From Tomocerus qinae (Eukaryota > Arthropoda > Collembola > Entomobryomorpha > Tomoceridae), in contig CM034546.1 in assembly GCA_020055645.1 (NCBI GenBank), forward strand, positions 1,984,001 to 2,048,000: DNA of 64,000 nucleotides, given 5' to 3'. Under the pieces are notes generated by a model. It was not told the origin of the DNA. It worked only from the letters and a program-made list of their open reading frames with translations, and did not search any database. Of this stretch, positions 11,105 to 21,569 are shown one piece after another. A program made the translations under genes and the position numbers. Every line of letters begins with the position of its first letter. Position 1 is the stretch's first letter.

Positions 11105-13215
11105 ATGTTTTCAATTAAATATATTTTGCTACTCTGTTTTATTTGGTTAATAAGGTCTGAAAACGCAAATCTTTTGAAAAGATCCAAAGAAATTCACACA
11201 CAATGTGTTCAACCAGGACTATTTGCTTTTACCTTTGGTAAATATGGAGAAAAATATTTATCGAATAAAAATTAAATTGGTATATTCACCTGTAATTGTT
11301 GTTCCAGAAGCCGGGCCTTCCTCTGGAACAGACGCTATATATAAGATAATGAAGATGCTCAGACTTCATAGCAATAAAGCAACTTTCTTTATTAACAAAC
11401 AAACATTAGAAAACATAACTGAAACAAATGAGCTACTCAATGAACTCTTAAATAAAGTAAGTAGATGGATTGCTCAGTTGGTTTCATAATATTCATCATT
11501 CAAAATACTAAGTCCTGATTACAAAGTATTACTAATTAATACAATATTTCACTTTTAGAAACCTAAACACGGCATACTAATGCCTTTTTCCCTCATTTTC
11601 GAGAAAAAGAACCTAAACTTTTAAGGAACATATATATGCCAATACATATGGCTTTCTGAAATCCTTTGCCCTCTCCGAAATCGATTTCTAAATGCGGTAC
11701 TGTACAGGGCACTTACATAAAACATATGTACTGGGTTAAATGTTATTTATTTGTTTAGTTTTTAGTGCGCGTAAAATGGAAAATTACTTTAAAATTTTTT
11801 TGTGTAAAGAAATATTTTTAATCTTGCGTTGTGATTGCACCAAATTCACTTAAACGATAATTGGTAAGAATTCTTAAAATGATATTTAACTGAATTTCGA
11901 TTAAAAATTGTAGTCATTCCTTACTGAAAAAATCAAATCATGATTGAAGAGACTGTACGTGTTCACAGTTTGTTCGTCTATTCGATCTAATAATAATAAT
12001 AATAATAACTACCGCCTTTGGATCGTGTGGTGTTCAAGCACGTATCCAGGAATTTGACCTAGGGGACAAAAAAATATATGAGTAAAATTATGGCATAAAA
12101 TTTTGGAGTTTTTAGCCATTTTTGCCAAAGAATTTCCTTTTTCTAGAAATTTAGGGGGCCGGGCCTCCTCCTCGGCCCCCCCCAATGGATACGTGCTTGG
12201 TGGTATTGGTAATGCGATGGAAACTCCAATTGAAAATACCTCAAATCGGTCTATCGGTTCTGCGCTCGTTTTGTGGTGATTTTGACAGCCAAAGTGGAAC
12301 ATGATATTGAAAACTTCTTTTCTTGTGCAAATATTATAAAGTATCAAATAAAATATCAAATCAAATGTTTGCCACTTTTAGTAACAATGGCATTTTATAC
12401 ATAAAAAGCAAAAAAAAACATTTATATTAAAAGTAAATTCCTACATATGAAGCAAAAATTTTATATGTAGAAAGCGCAAGATTTTAAAGCCCTTAACAAG
12501 AGTGGCGATGATTATCGGGTGTGCCTCGACCGAGAAAGTGTTTTTAAAAGGTAAAAAGGTACCATTTTACCTTTTAAAAGAGTTTTGGCTGCTGAGCCCT
12601 GGTCAGAATTTTTCTACATGTGTTTCTGTTGACACATTTTCGGTCAGGTGCATAAACTTTATTCGCTGACGAGGGCGAAGATTACCTCTAATTCATGGGA
12701 ATTAAAGTCCTAAAATAAAGGTTATCATATAGGGTCACCAAATAGGGATTCAAATGCCCAGCACGAAATTAAACTCAACGAGCAACGACACGATTCTGAA
12801 ACAAATGACCGATCTTGATAATCATCTTTCGAAAATTCTTGGTGTGCGACCGAGAGCAATGAGACCAGCATATGGAGAAGAAATAAACGAGAAGGATTTG
12901 AAGATTCTTCAAGATAAAATGGGCTACTCAATTATCAAGTGGAATATTGACACAATACATGGCGGGGACAATGCTACGGCCAAAGTAGTACGTCATGGTA
13001 TAGATGCTTACGAAACGGCATTGAAAGGAAAATCCAGCCAAAATTCCAGCTTTATTGCTCGCCATCGTGATACAGAAGCAGGAGATAAACTTTTTTTTGG
13101 TTGGCCCATGACATTAATTCGAAAATATGAATATCAGGCTGTTCGTATAGACGATTGTATTGGTGAATATGACGATAATCTTAGACTCCGGGAATACAAA
13201 CCACTTTGGGGATAG
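11105..13215 (+). CDS. NodB/CE4 polysaccharide-deacetylase homologue, 254 aa, catalytic residues lost
   Basis: Three exons: 11105-11237, 11308-11456 and 12733-13215 (phases 1 and 0). Residues 1-21 form a signal peptide. The fold is recognisable from its ordered NodB motifs: FAFTFEAGP at 41-48 where active enzymes have TFDDGP; NKATFF at 67-72; GHQIGIQMPST at 95-105 where active enzymes have H-[ST]-x-x-H; RPAYG at 138-142; KWNIDTIHG at 163-171; and SSFIARHRD at 199-207. The C-terminal DDCIGE resembles the CLG-type end of fungal-style chitin deacetylases. The first Asp is Glu, the metal-binding Asp is Ala, and both metal-binding His are Gln and Thr, so deacetylation of chitin is not expected although the motif-5 His is kept. 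The frame is intact with good splice sites, so it may be a secreted carbohydrate-binding pseudoenzyme, or a young pseudogene. Intron 2 (about 1.28 kb) holds a hAT MITE. A fungal-type CE4 gene in an arthropod could reflect old horizontal transfer (inference). Confidence 0.8.
12035..12199. mobile_element. hAT-type MITE in the deacetylase-like intron
   Basis: A 165-bp element with inverted ends CAAGCACGTATCCA ... TGGATACGTGCTTG. It is flanked by 8-bp target duplications with one mismatch (GTGGTGTT at 12027-12034, GTGGTATT at 12200-12207). GC-rich runs lie near the right end. Non-coding. Confidence 0.75.
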
Positions 13216-13216
13216 A

Positions 13217-13375
13217 CATATAGTGGGAAATGAGTGTCATCTTGCGGAATTAGGGTCAATTTCCCACTTGATTTTTCTATTTCGCATTTTCCCACCCTCT
13301 TGGCTTTTTCGTTTCCCACTTTTCCCACTGGGAAATTGGAAATGTCCCACCTATTTCATTTCCCACCCGAAATCA
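13217..13375. repeat. Block of iterated TTTCCCAC motifs
   Basis: Starts as agtgggaaatgag and ends as catttcccacccg, an imperfect inverted pair, with five or so tttcccac copies between. The layout resembles the other short elements whose ends carry an iterated short motif. No target duplication was identified. Confidence 0.4.
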
Positions 13376-13402
13376 TTGTTTCCCTCCTCTTGTGATGTAT
13401 AC

Positions 13403-14224
13403 TTTCAAATCACCCGCTGGCCAACAAAACATTTATCCGATCGCAACACAAAAAGTGGATATGTATACACTTTTATCGGATAACTAGGCTCCCAGTAAAA
13501 TTTGGCAAATTTAGAAAGGTAGGCGTCCAGCAACCATTAGCAGAATATATAAATAATTGAAAAAATTCCACCGCTTGTCACATAACCACTTGTTAGTTGA
13601 CAATTAAAGCCAATCAGAGGAAACTTATTTCGATGGAAGAGGAAGTGGGCATGCGCATTTTGCTATTTTGCTTTTAAGGTACGTGCATTTATTACGTGTG
13701 CACTTGATGGGAGGAGGAGGTACCTAAAAAGTTACTTTCAGCATTTTCGTTACAGATGGGGAAGGGGTTTTGCGTTACACAATAAATGCAGGTCACCCAG
13801 GCTCTCCTACCAGACATACGATTTATAGTTAGGTTGGTAAATTTATTGGTTCATCTCAGTCTGTGGTTATAATATAGAGATTGTTCTGATGTTATAATAA
13901 TATGAAACAACTCATTTCGTTGGGGGGGGGGGCATGCGCATTTTGCTTTCGTGCTTTCAAGGAACGTGCATATATTACGTTTATAGTTGATGGGAGGAGG
14001 CGATGTCCAAAAGATTTACAGCTAGCACTTGTGCTACACTTGGGAGAGGGGGTTTTAAGTTACGTAATATATGCAAACTTCCTAGGCTCTCCTACCAAGA
14101 CATAGATAGTCAGGTATTAGTGCGATTATAATAGAAAATACTTTGTTGGAGTAGATTGTAAATATATCCACTTATTGTGCTGGGGTCGGATAAATATTTT
14201 GTTGGCCATCGGGTGATTTGAAAA
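13403..14224. mobile_element. Non-autonomous element: ~70-bp inverted ends and two internal direct repeats
   Basis: The left end (TTTCAAATCACCCGCTGGCC... to about 13475) is matched by the reverse complement of 14155-14224 over about 70 bp, including ggccaacaaaacatttatccga. Inside are two direct copies of a roughly 200-bp unit, 13635-13820 and 13925-14105. Both contain gggcatgcgcattttgct, gatgggaggagg and taggctctcctacca-like strings. There is no transposase and no clear target duplication. Confidence 0.6.
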
Positions 14225-14225
14225 A

Positions 14226-15154
14226 GGACATTTACAAAAGGAGTGAAACGATGCTCGAAACCATGATAATGACGAATACATACTTTTATTTTAAACTGAT
14301 TATTTCATTTTCAATGTTCAATTTTACTTAACATTTGCAGTGATTTCATCTAAATTAATTAGAAATTAGAAATCAACCCTGTGAGGTTGTTACTCAATTG
14401 TAACAAATATTTTTCATCAAATCATTATCAGTATCCATTACAGTTATTGTTTACCCTTTTTAAACGAATCTGCAATTTACAAAAAAATCATTTAAAGTAA
14501 TCTAACGAAAAATAAAAAGTTACTGGCAGCTGTAATAAAAAACTGAATAGGCTATAATATTGGTCAACTGTATTACAAAATACCAGAGAGAAATAAAATC
14601 TGACCATAATAATATTGCAAAAATATACTGGGTATAATTAAAAGCAAGGCCGCATTGAATTGAGGGCGGTAATGAGGGCTGCATTGAGGTTGAAATCCAA
14701 AAAATTTTCGCTATTTTCACTTATAATTTGTCGGCCCCCCCGCGCCTCGAAATTTATTTCTGGCTGGCCCTGTCGACTTCTAAATACGGGACTGATTAAA
14801 TATATAAGTTGATAATGTTTTTAGATGTATTAAACACTGATATTTCGTTGCCACTGGAATTCTGTTTCGTATTGATTTATTTTAGTTAATAATTGGATAA
14901 ATGATATGTTTTAATTGCATATTTGAATTTGTGAGACATTTTATCTTATCACAATGTATGCTGATGTTGACGTGTGGATAGTTGGTCATTTGCCAATGGA
15001 CTATTCATTTTTATACACCATGTACATGAATAAAATAATCCATCTGCATAAGCATTAGGTTGCAAGTATGTGGTTATAATCTTTAAAGGATAAAACACCA
15101 AATTAAGAAAAGGATTAAATAAGGATGTATTTTCGTAAATTAAATTGAGTAAGG
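14226..15154. other. Intergenic with one eroded MITE-like block
   Basis: No gene seen. At 14644-14772 a block begins caaggccgca and ends ctggctggccctg, like the hAT MITE at 38510-38634 (CAAGGCCGCAGC ... GCTGCGGCCCTG). The flanking 8-mers do not match, so it is old or rearranged. Confidence 0.4.
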
Positions 15155-15298
15155 TCAGTTGGTGACGATTAGATTGTCTAAAGGCTGAAAATCGGTTGCA
15201 GTTTCCATATCCAAGCTATGCATTGCACCAAATGGGCGAAAGTTACTGGACCAAGGGCCATAGTGCTTATGCATAGCAAAGTTATATTGCTTACCGAC
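15155..15298 (-). CDS. Possible terminal exon, unknown product
   Basis: On the minus strand an acceptor-like tract (cctgttttaaaaag) is followed by an open frame of 47 codons ending in TGA. Its composition is unlike random AT-rich frames (HKHYGPWSSNFRPFGAMHSL, then DMETATDFQPLD). I do not recognise it and did not find a partner exon upstream. It may be the relic end of a lost gene. Confidence 0.3.
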   Translation of the reverse strand, partial: VGKQYNFAMHKHYGPWSSNFRPFGAMHSLDMETATDFQPLDNLIVTN

Positions 15299-15606
15299 CT
15301 TTTTAAAACAGGAATCATAAATTGTTCATCTGCGGACGTACCACTCACTATAAATACCGACTCACCAGGCTGCCTAAAAATGATAACCTAAACTAAATAG
15401 AATGCATATCACTACCTTTATAAGCCTTTGACATTCACTTCTCTTTATTTAACAGGAAATGCGACTTTGTCCTGTAACTATATATAAAAAAGCTGTGTGT
15501 AGCAAGTTTTAGAAAAAATATTTTATTTTTAGTAAAAGTATTTGTCTTTATATAGGTACAAAGGTATAAGATATAAATATATTTATAAAATTAGGATTTG
15601 TAAGAC

Positions 15607-15743
15607 TTAGTGGTCAAAGAAGATAACAGCAACAGTGAAGGTGGAGTTCAGACGATACTTTCTGTCTGTCGACAGAAAGGATTGTGATTTTCAGTAAGGC
15701 GTGCAAGTAAGTTGTTACGAAGTACAACAACTTCAGGTCGATT
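15607..15743 (-). pseudogene. Coding-like relic with an apparent 1-bp frameshift
   Basis: After an acceptor-like site (cttctgag, exon from 15743) the minus strand reads RPEVVVLRNNLLARLTENHN and on through NPFCRQ. Coding character then moves to another frame near 15661 (STFTVAVIFFDH, stop at 15607-15609). A one-base loss in the short A-run at the gaaag site would explain it. The family is unknown. Confidence 0.3.
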
Positions 15744-15931
15744 CTCAGAAGATTAATAAAGGATAATGAGAAATGATAATGAAGGACTATGGGTTAAAAA
15801 TTAGTAACGTTTTCTTAAATCCAAGAACCTTCTTCTTGACTTCCTAATTAGGTACAGCAAATCCAAATTACTTCAATCAATGCCACAAAAATAACTTTTC
15901 CATTACTTGTGCTTGAACTGTGAAACTTGCA

Positions 15932-16051
15932 AATCCTGACACCCGCATTAACTGTGGATATCCAAGCATTACCCGGGAAACATGTACCAGCCGAGGCTGC
16001 TGCTACGACGAGACGATCAAGGAAGTTTCATGGTGCTGGGTTCCAAATTAA
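15932..16051 (+). pseudogene. Trefoil (P-type) domain fragment
   Basis: The plus strand reads NPDTRINCGYPSITRETCTS followed by RGCCYDETIKEVSWCWVPN and TAA. The R-x-x-C-G-x-P-x-I-T, C-x-x-R-G-C-C and W-C-W-x-P elements are the hallmarks of a trefoil domain, a secreted three-loop disulphide module found alone in mucosal peptides or at the start of family-31 glucosidases. The expected first cysteine lies just upstream in another frame (tgt at 15920-15922), suggesting a one-base shift. No signal peptide or upstream exon was found. After the stop there is no glucosidase sequence in this frame. Most likely a relic exon; a gene with unseen upstream exons is the alternative. Confidence 0.6.
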
Positions 16052-16199
16052 CCACAAAGGAGGAGAATTCGTAGACTTTGCCTTACGACTACAGGAACTA
16101 CCAACAATAAGCAGATTTCTGGTCCCATTAAAATTCTATGGTGTGGATTTAGCCTTCAGTCGTGGAGGCAATATTTTATTTCAATAAAATAAATGATCT

Positions 16200-17465
16200 G
16201 CCAAAAGTTAGCAATTTTAGAATTTTGTTTGTAATTAATAATAAATTTTATAATACTACAATCATCAATATTTTTGACAAAATTCAAAAATATGTACAAC
16301 ATTTCAATGCATTCAATAAGTTCAAAGGAATAAAATATATATTGTTATTATTATTATTTTCAAGCATAAAAGTGAAGTACTAGTACCAAATTCATTTTTC
16401 ATGCTTTATTCTTACTTCACCTACTCCAAGCTCCAATTACAGAGATCCTTTCATGATGCTTCATAAACTCTTTTAGTAGTCATTTTTAACTGTAATTTGC
16501 ATTTGCATTGCATCAAAATTAAACTCAATACTTAAACATATAACAGTAAGGAAATAGATACTCTAGCAATAAGTATAAGGATAAGTTACTCTTTATCAAA
16601 GGCAACAGACTAGACTGGTCTATCCATATGTCTGAAACTTACTACTAAGTTTGAGTAGGTTTTAAATAGTTATGATACCACAAACCAATTTATTTAAGTC
16701 TTGTATTTGTACAAATATTTACAAATTATTATTAACTACACACCTTTAATAAATATATTTTCCTGTTTTGACCAATTTCCGCTTTACTTGGGATAACAGG
16801 ATGATTTCATTACAATTTATTTGCTATTAGAGTAATGAACATAAATTGTAATGACGTTAATAACTTTATTGCGGTTAATCCGATTGTGATTACGCACATA
16901 TAGATACATATATGGATATGACATGACGATGACTAGGAGAATCCGTAAACATTGTTTATTAAAAAGGATAACTACCGTAGTGTAGCGAATAATCACCCTC
17001 CTTTTTTATTTAAAACACGGTATTGCACAAAGTCAGTAAATTAAATCCAACACGCCACAATGGGGTACTTGAATATTAAATTACCTTAATGCATATACAC
17101 AGCAAAAATCTTTAAGCATTCTAAAAAATTATATGAAACATTTCAAACGCATTACTTAACTGTAAGGATGAATTTTTTAGCACATTTAGATTTCTTTCAA
17201 TTTTATGACCTGCCATAAAATTGCTATTCTTGTGCCTGAACGCTGGAAAAAGTTGCGTGGAGGCCATTATGTAAGTTGGATATATATTTCGCTAAATTAG
17301 TTAGTCTTAGTCTATCGTTAAGAGAGAGGGTGCTTTTATTCTACGGATCTGATTGAGTAGAGTGTTTTAATCGCCTCACTACTGTATATTGAAGAATGTT
17401 TTTGTCTTATTGTATTTCAGCAACTTCTTTTATACAAACGCATTAATACATATACAGTAATGACA
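16200..17465. other. Mostly empty intergenic, one orphan exon candidate
   Basis: AT-rich. At 17190-17270 an 81-bp open stretch sits between tttttagcacatttag and gtaagt and reads ...CHKIAILVPERWKKLRGGHY. HKIAILVP recalls the start of the catalytic domain of beta-1,4-galactosyltransferases, but the match is too short to call. Nothing else seen. Confidence 0.3.
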
Positions 17466-17754
17466 GTAAATGCTATAATAAAAGCCGGGTCTTGGCCCAC
17501 TATTGATTTGTAATGAGTCCAGGAGAAAACCTCCTGGTTGCTAAACACTAGGGTCTGTAATAAAAGCCGGATTCTCAATAATGGTTGAAATTTTAATTTA
17601 AAAATACTATAATATTATTTTTTACAATTTTTTTCCATTCGCATTAAAATTATAAAAAACGTGTTCTTTAAAACGCCGAGTGCATATTTATCTTGCAAAC
17701 GCGATATTTATTTTAAAGGACGGTAATAACGGGAGAGCTTATTATAGCATTTAC
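17466..17754. mobile_element. Short inverted-repeat element (MITE-like)
   Basis: Left end GTAAATGCTATAATAAAAGC; the right end reverse-complements to GTAAATGCTATAATAAGCTC. A second internal copy of taataaaagccgg lies near 17560. 289 bp, no coding potential, no certain target duplication. Confidence 0.55.
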
Positions 17755-18473
17755 GTTATGTATCTACTAACATTAAATGTTATTATTACCTTCAATATTA
17801 CCCACAGTTGCAGTTGAGTCATTCATTTAGACCTAGACCAAAGTTGGATGTGATTTATTAATATTCTGTTATTATCTCGCAAACTATAAACAGAAACCAG
17901 AGCTAATTCTGTACAATTTTGCGTAAGCATTTAAGAGCCACTTACTATGGAAATGTTGAAATTAATCCACTAGTTATTAACTACTCATTTTATTTTATGG
18001 CTGATTAAAAATTCAATGGGTAAAGTGCGCACTCTTGAGTCACAAATTTCGTCTTCCCTTAAAATATTTAATTCCTAAATAAGTATACAATCAATCATAA
18101 AGGTTAGTTTACAATTTAAGATCATTTATCACTTCTAATTTTCTATTTAAAGTAGATAGTAATTTTTTGCACCTTTGGTTTAATTACATTCAAATCATTC
18201 ACTAAAATCATATTGTACTTAATTGTTTTTAATTTTAACGAACGCTATTGAAAATGAACACGTTTTAATTAATATGTTTAATTAATTATTTTATATTTTC
18301 GTAAGCTTTCAATTGGTTTTGCTCAATTTTGAAAAATCTATTTGTTGATATGATAAAACGAACATAAAAGATCAAATGTAGCATTGTAAACCAAATTTTT
18401 GATTGACATGTAAAGCCAAAATTGACAATGTTGTAATTTTACAGTTTGGAAGAAATTGGAGAAGGCAGAAATA
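17755..18473. other. Upstream region of the GPCR gene
   Basis: AT-rich sequence with no gene. An acceptor-like tract (tgtaattttacag, ending near 18443) lies just before the GPCR start and may close an intron in the 5' UTR. Confidence 0.35.
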
Positions 18474-19622
18474 ATGAAAGAAAATTACACTCGACGCCCG
18501 TTTCCAATCTGGAACGACGTTGTGCCAGAAGTTCAGTGTCAAGTTAGTGACAATCAATCATCAAGTATTATAAATGTAACTTCATTTTTCCCAATTGAAT
18601 ATTCAAAACCACTGAATGGATATCTGTTTCCAATTTTGGTTTTCTGGACTATTTTACTGAATGGGATCGTCGTAATTGTACTTTCAAGGCCGCACATGAG
18701 GACGACGACTAACTTGGTGTTGTTGACTCTAGCCCTTTCAGATACACTGACTATATTATTACCAGCCCCATGGTTCATTTACATGTACACTTTTGGGAAT
18801 TACAACAAGCCATTTTATCCAATTGCAGCGTGTCACGCTTACTACGTGATGACTGACATCCTGCCACATATTTTTCATTTCCTGTCTGTATGGCTTACAG
18901 TTATTTTAGCACTTCAGCGCTACATTTGTGTCAAATACCCCCTTAAAGCTAAAAGTTGGGTTACTTTCTCACGAGTTGTAAAATGTATTGTATTTGTAGC
19001 AATTTTAGCTATATTGTACCATTTATCACGATTCTTCGATCGGATTTATTCAACTGTGGAAATTAACTTCGACGGAAAGTGTTATAAAGTGTGTGCAAAA
19101 ACATTTCCATCGTGGGTGACAGACATTTTTACAGTTCATATTTACGTACATATTTACTGGTGGCTAAGAGTATTTTTTGTCCATTTAATTCCATGCATTC
19201 TTCTTATCTATTTAAATTGTGCCCTGACACTCTCTGTGTACAAATCCCAAAGAGAACGCTCACTATTTTTGTTTCGAGATAGGCCAAGTGACTTTCAAAA
19301 TGATTCTGAACGAAACTTTAACTCAACGACAATCATGTTGGTAGTGGATATTTCAGTTTTCCTTTTGATCGAAATTCCCTATGCTGTCCTATTAAGTTTG
19401 GATTTAATTGCCAGTTTCGGTTACAAATCAATCGACACTTACCTTGTAGCTGTAGGTTTCCTTTTTACAAATATTTTCTTTTGGCTATCACTTCCAATTA
19501 ATTTCTTCATCTACTACGGAATGTCACAAAATTTTAGAGACACTCTTAGAAAGTTGTGCAGTGTGAAAACCGTATCAAAGCCACCAAATATAATCCCTTT
19601 TAGCCCTCCAAATCCCAAGTAA
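18474..19622 (+). CDS. Rhodopsin-family neuropeptide GPCR, sex-peptide/myoinhibitory-peptide receptor-like, 382 aa
   Basis: A single uninterrupted frame from ATG at 18474. Seven membrane helices are clear: about 50-72, 80-103, 125-147, 168-188, 230-256, 286-310 and 324-347. N-terminal N-glycosylation sites (NYT, NVT) are present. Cys120 before helix 3 and Cys203/207 in loop 2 can form the usual disulphide. The run LALSDTLTILLPAPWFIYMY and FHFLSVWLTVILALQRYICV are typical of the invertebrate FMRFamide/sex-peptide-receptor group, which binds myoinhibitory-type peptides and signals through G proteins at the plasma membrane. The DRY motif is QRY (148-150) and helix 7 ends LPINFFIY instead of NPxxY, both tolerated in this group. 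Absence of introns suggests a retrocopy or an intron-poor lineage. The exact ligand is not inferable. Confidence 0.8.
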   Translation: MKENYTRRPFPIWNDVVPEVQCQVSDNQSSSIINVTSFFPIEYSKPLNGYLFPILVFWTILLNGIVVIVLSRPHMRTTTNLVLLTLALSDTLTILLPAPWFIYMYTFGNYNKPFYPIAACHAYYVMTDILPHIFHFLSVWLTVILALQRYICVKYPLKAKSWVTFSRVVKCIVFVAILAILYHLSRFFDRIYSTVEINFDGKCYKVCAKTFPSWVTDIFTVHIYVHIYWWLRVFFVHLIPCILLIYLNCALTLSVYKSQRERSLFLFRDRPSDFQNDSERNFNSTTIMLVVDISVFLLIEIPYAVLLSLDLIASFGYKSIDTYLVAVGFLFTNIFFWLSLPINFFIYYGMSQNFRDTLRKLCSVKTVSKPPNIIPFSPPNPK

Positions 19623-19751
19623 CGAAAACTTAAAATGTTATCGCTAGTGTACTTGTAGATCAATGTAGTTCATGAGACATACATTAATATTAATATAAGT
19701 AGTGTATACTCACAAGTATTGTACAGTTTTCTTTTGCAGCCAAACGGTCTA

Positions 19752-19757
19752 AATAAA
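19752..19757 (+). terminator. Polyadenylation signal of the GPCR gene
   Basis: AATAAA about 130 bp after the GPCR stop codon, the first canonical signal downstream. Confidence 0.45.
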
Positions 19758-21569
19758 ATAGCACTATATTTTTTACCATTCAAAAGGGTTTAACATTTAA
19801 AGTTTTCACAAGTAATTATTTATCCGGTTTGTTATAATAAACACAGATGTTTGCGACCTTACTTGATATTAGGATGCCTTGGCAACAATATGCTATTATA
19901 TTGGTTACTTAATATTTAAAGCATTAGTTAGTTGATTAAAACAATAAACACTACAAACTATAATAAGTACGGTCATTCCTAACGGACAGTGGTTACTGCA
20001 GCCGGTAAAAAATGTTAGTTTTTTTGAGAAAAATACGAAAATTAAGCTGTGTTTACCTGACAACTTTTGTATGAATCCTAAATTTTGTGGGTTTATTGTT
20101 TTATTACTATTATGGGAAATGGGTTAACATTGTTTCTTGAATGTAATAAAAGGAAATTTAATTAGAAACGGCTGTCATCCTCGGTCTGGTGTTCTGCATT
20201 TTGCCTTTATGCAATTCCTAATTGACCATTTTTTTAAAAATAAAATTTTAATTCATTGTTTTTACGTCAGTTGACTTTCGGGTTCTTCCGTTGACTGGCA
20301 TATACATTTTAATATTTTAATAGGAAGCAGAAATGTATGTGACTTACAACTGACCTTGCACGTTGATTGGAATAGCCACTCCTGAACTTGACCCACATTT
20401 CCTACCCGCTTTCTTTCGTTACGCTTGATACATTTTCTACTGCTCTTCTGGGTGCTCTCAACATTCTTTCGTCAAATCTTCCAAACTTCCAACAATGAAA
20501 CCCAAATTCACAGCCATAACCTTGATTATTAGTTATGGAATTCACACACATACCTACATAATATTTGTTATTGATCTAAATGCTAACAATATGCTAAGTG
20601 CTATGATAAATGTTATTCTACTCGTGTATTGAAAGGCAAATATTGAGAAATTCTTAATTCTCACAAACATGCAGGAAATTATTTGTCTTTTCAAAACCTT
20701 TGGAGTAGCTACATTTCTGGTGGATCTTTAAGCTTTTAGTTCAATATTCGTTTTCTTTTTGTCCTGCCTCAAAACTTAACGTTGCATTTCTTGTTATAGA
20801 CCAATAAATAATCCTATGATATTTACAGTTTCTTTAACCTTGAAACGTTTACCTAGTCATGCATAATACTCTAGTATGATAACTCACCAAAGGGATTCAG
20901 GATGCATGGCCGATTTCCCATTACGAAATACTTGTATTGTAGTGCTGACATTAGATTGATATAGAAAATTGTGCTACATTATGTGACATAAATAAATACG
21001 ATATATCGATTGGTGTTTGTTTCTGTATCATGAATAATGTCTTAATAGCGCAAATGAAAATACATGATCACATTTAGGATTCAAGTTTTATTGCCACATT
21101 TAATTTACAATAAATGTAGTAAACACTTAGTGATAGATCATATTATGATAGTTACTAATTAAAATTCTTACAAGTATATTTCTCTGCTATGCTATACATT
21201 ATTTCAACGCTGTAGATTTTTTTAACATTATCTTTCACTGAGCCAAAATTACATAATATAATTATACCGAATAGTGTTTCTCTTGTGGTTTATTTCAACA
21301 TTGAGCTTATATTTTAGTTTATGTGTGATGAAGAAAGATGTAGATGGTTATTGTTACATGTAAGTGCGGTTTATAGTTTGCTCGTAATTGGTAATTACAA
21401 TTGACAATAAACATCTAGATACCGCATTTTACAAAGCTCTTCAAAAATTAGTTTCTTTCTATCCGCCTAATTTTTAATCCATCCAAAAATCATGATTAAT
21501 TAAAAAATTTTAATCGAATTCCATAAGACATCCTAACCAGATACATAAGCGACATCGTTATTGTTTGTT
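19758..21569. other. Intergenic; contains flank repeats of the receptor cluster
   Basis: No gene seen. 20340-20560 is clearly similar to 28550-28745 (gacccacat...ccataaccttgatt-type blocks), so the same flank occurs on both sides of the A-B receptor pair. 21210-21400 matches 39965-40120, the matching downstream flank of A'. Confidence 0.5.

Noticed and set aside
15927..16187. An 86-codon plus-strand frame overlapping the trefoil region
   Set aside because: It overlaps the convincing trefoil frame in another phase, has no signal peptide or domain, and is best seen as a shadow.
17190..17270. Beta-1,4-galactosyltransferase exon
   Set aside because: Only about eight residues (HKIAILVP) recall the family, the next conserved residues are absent, and no neighbouring exons were found.
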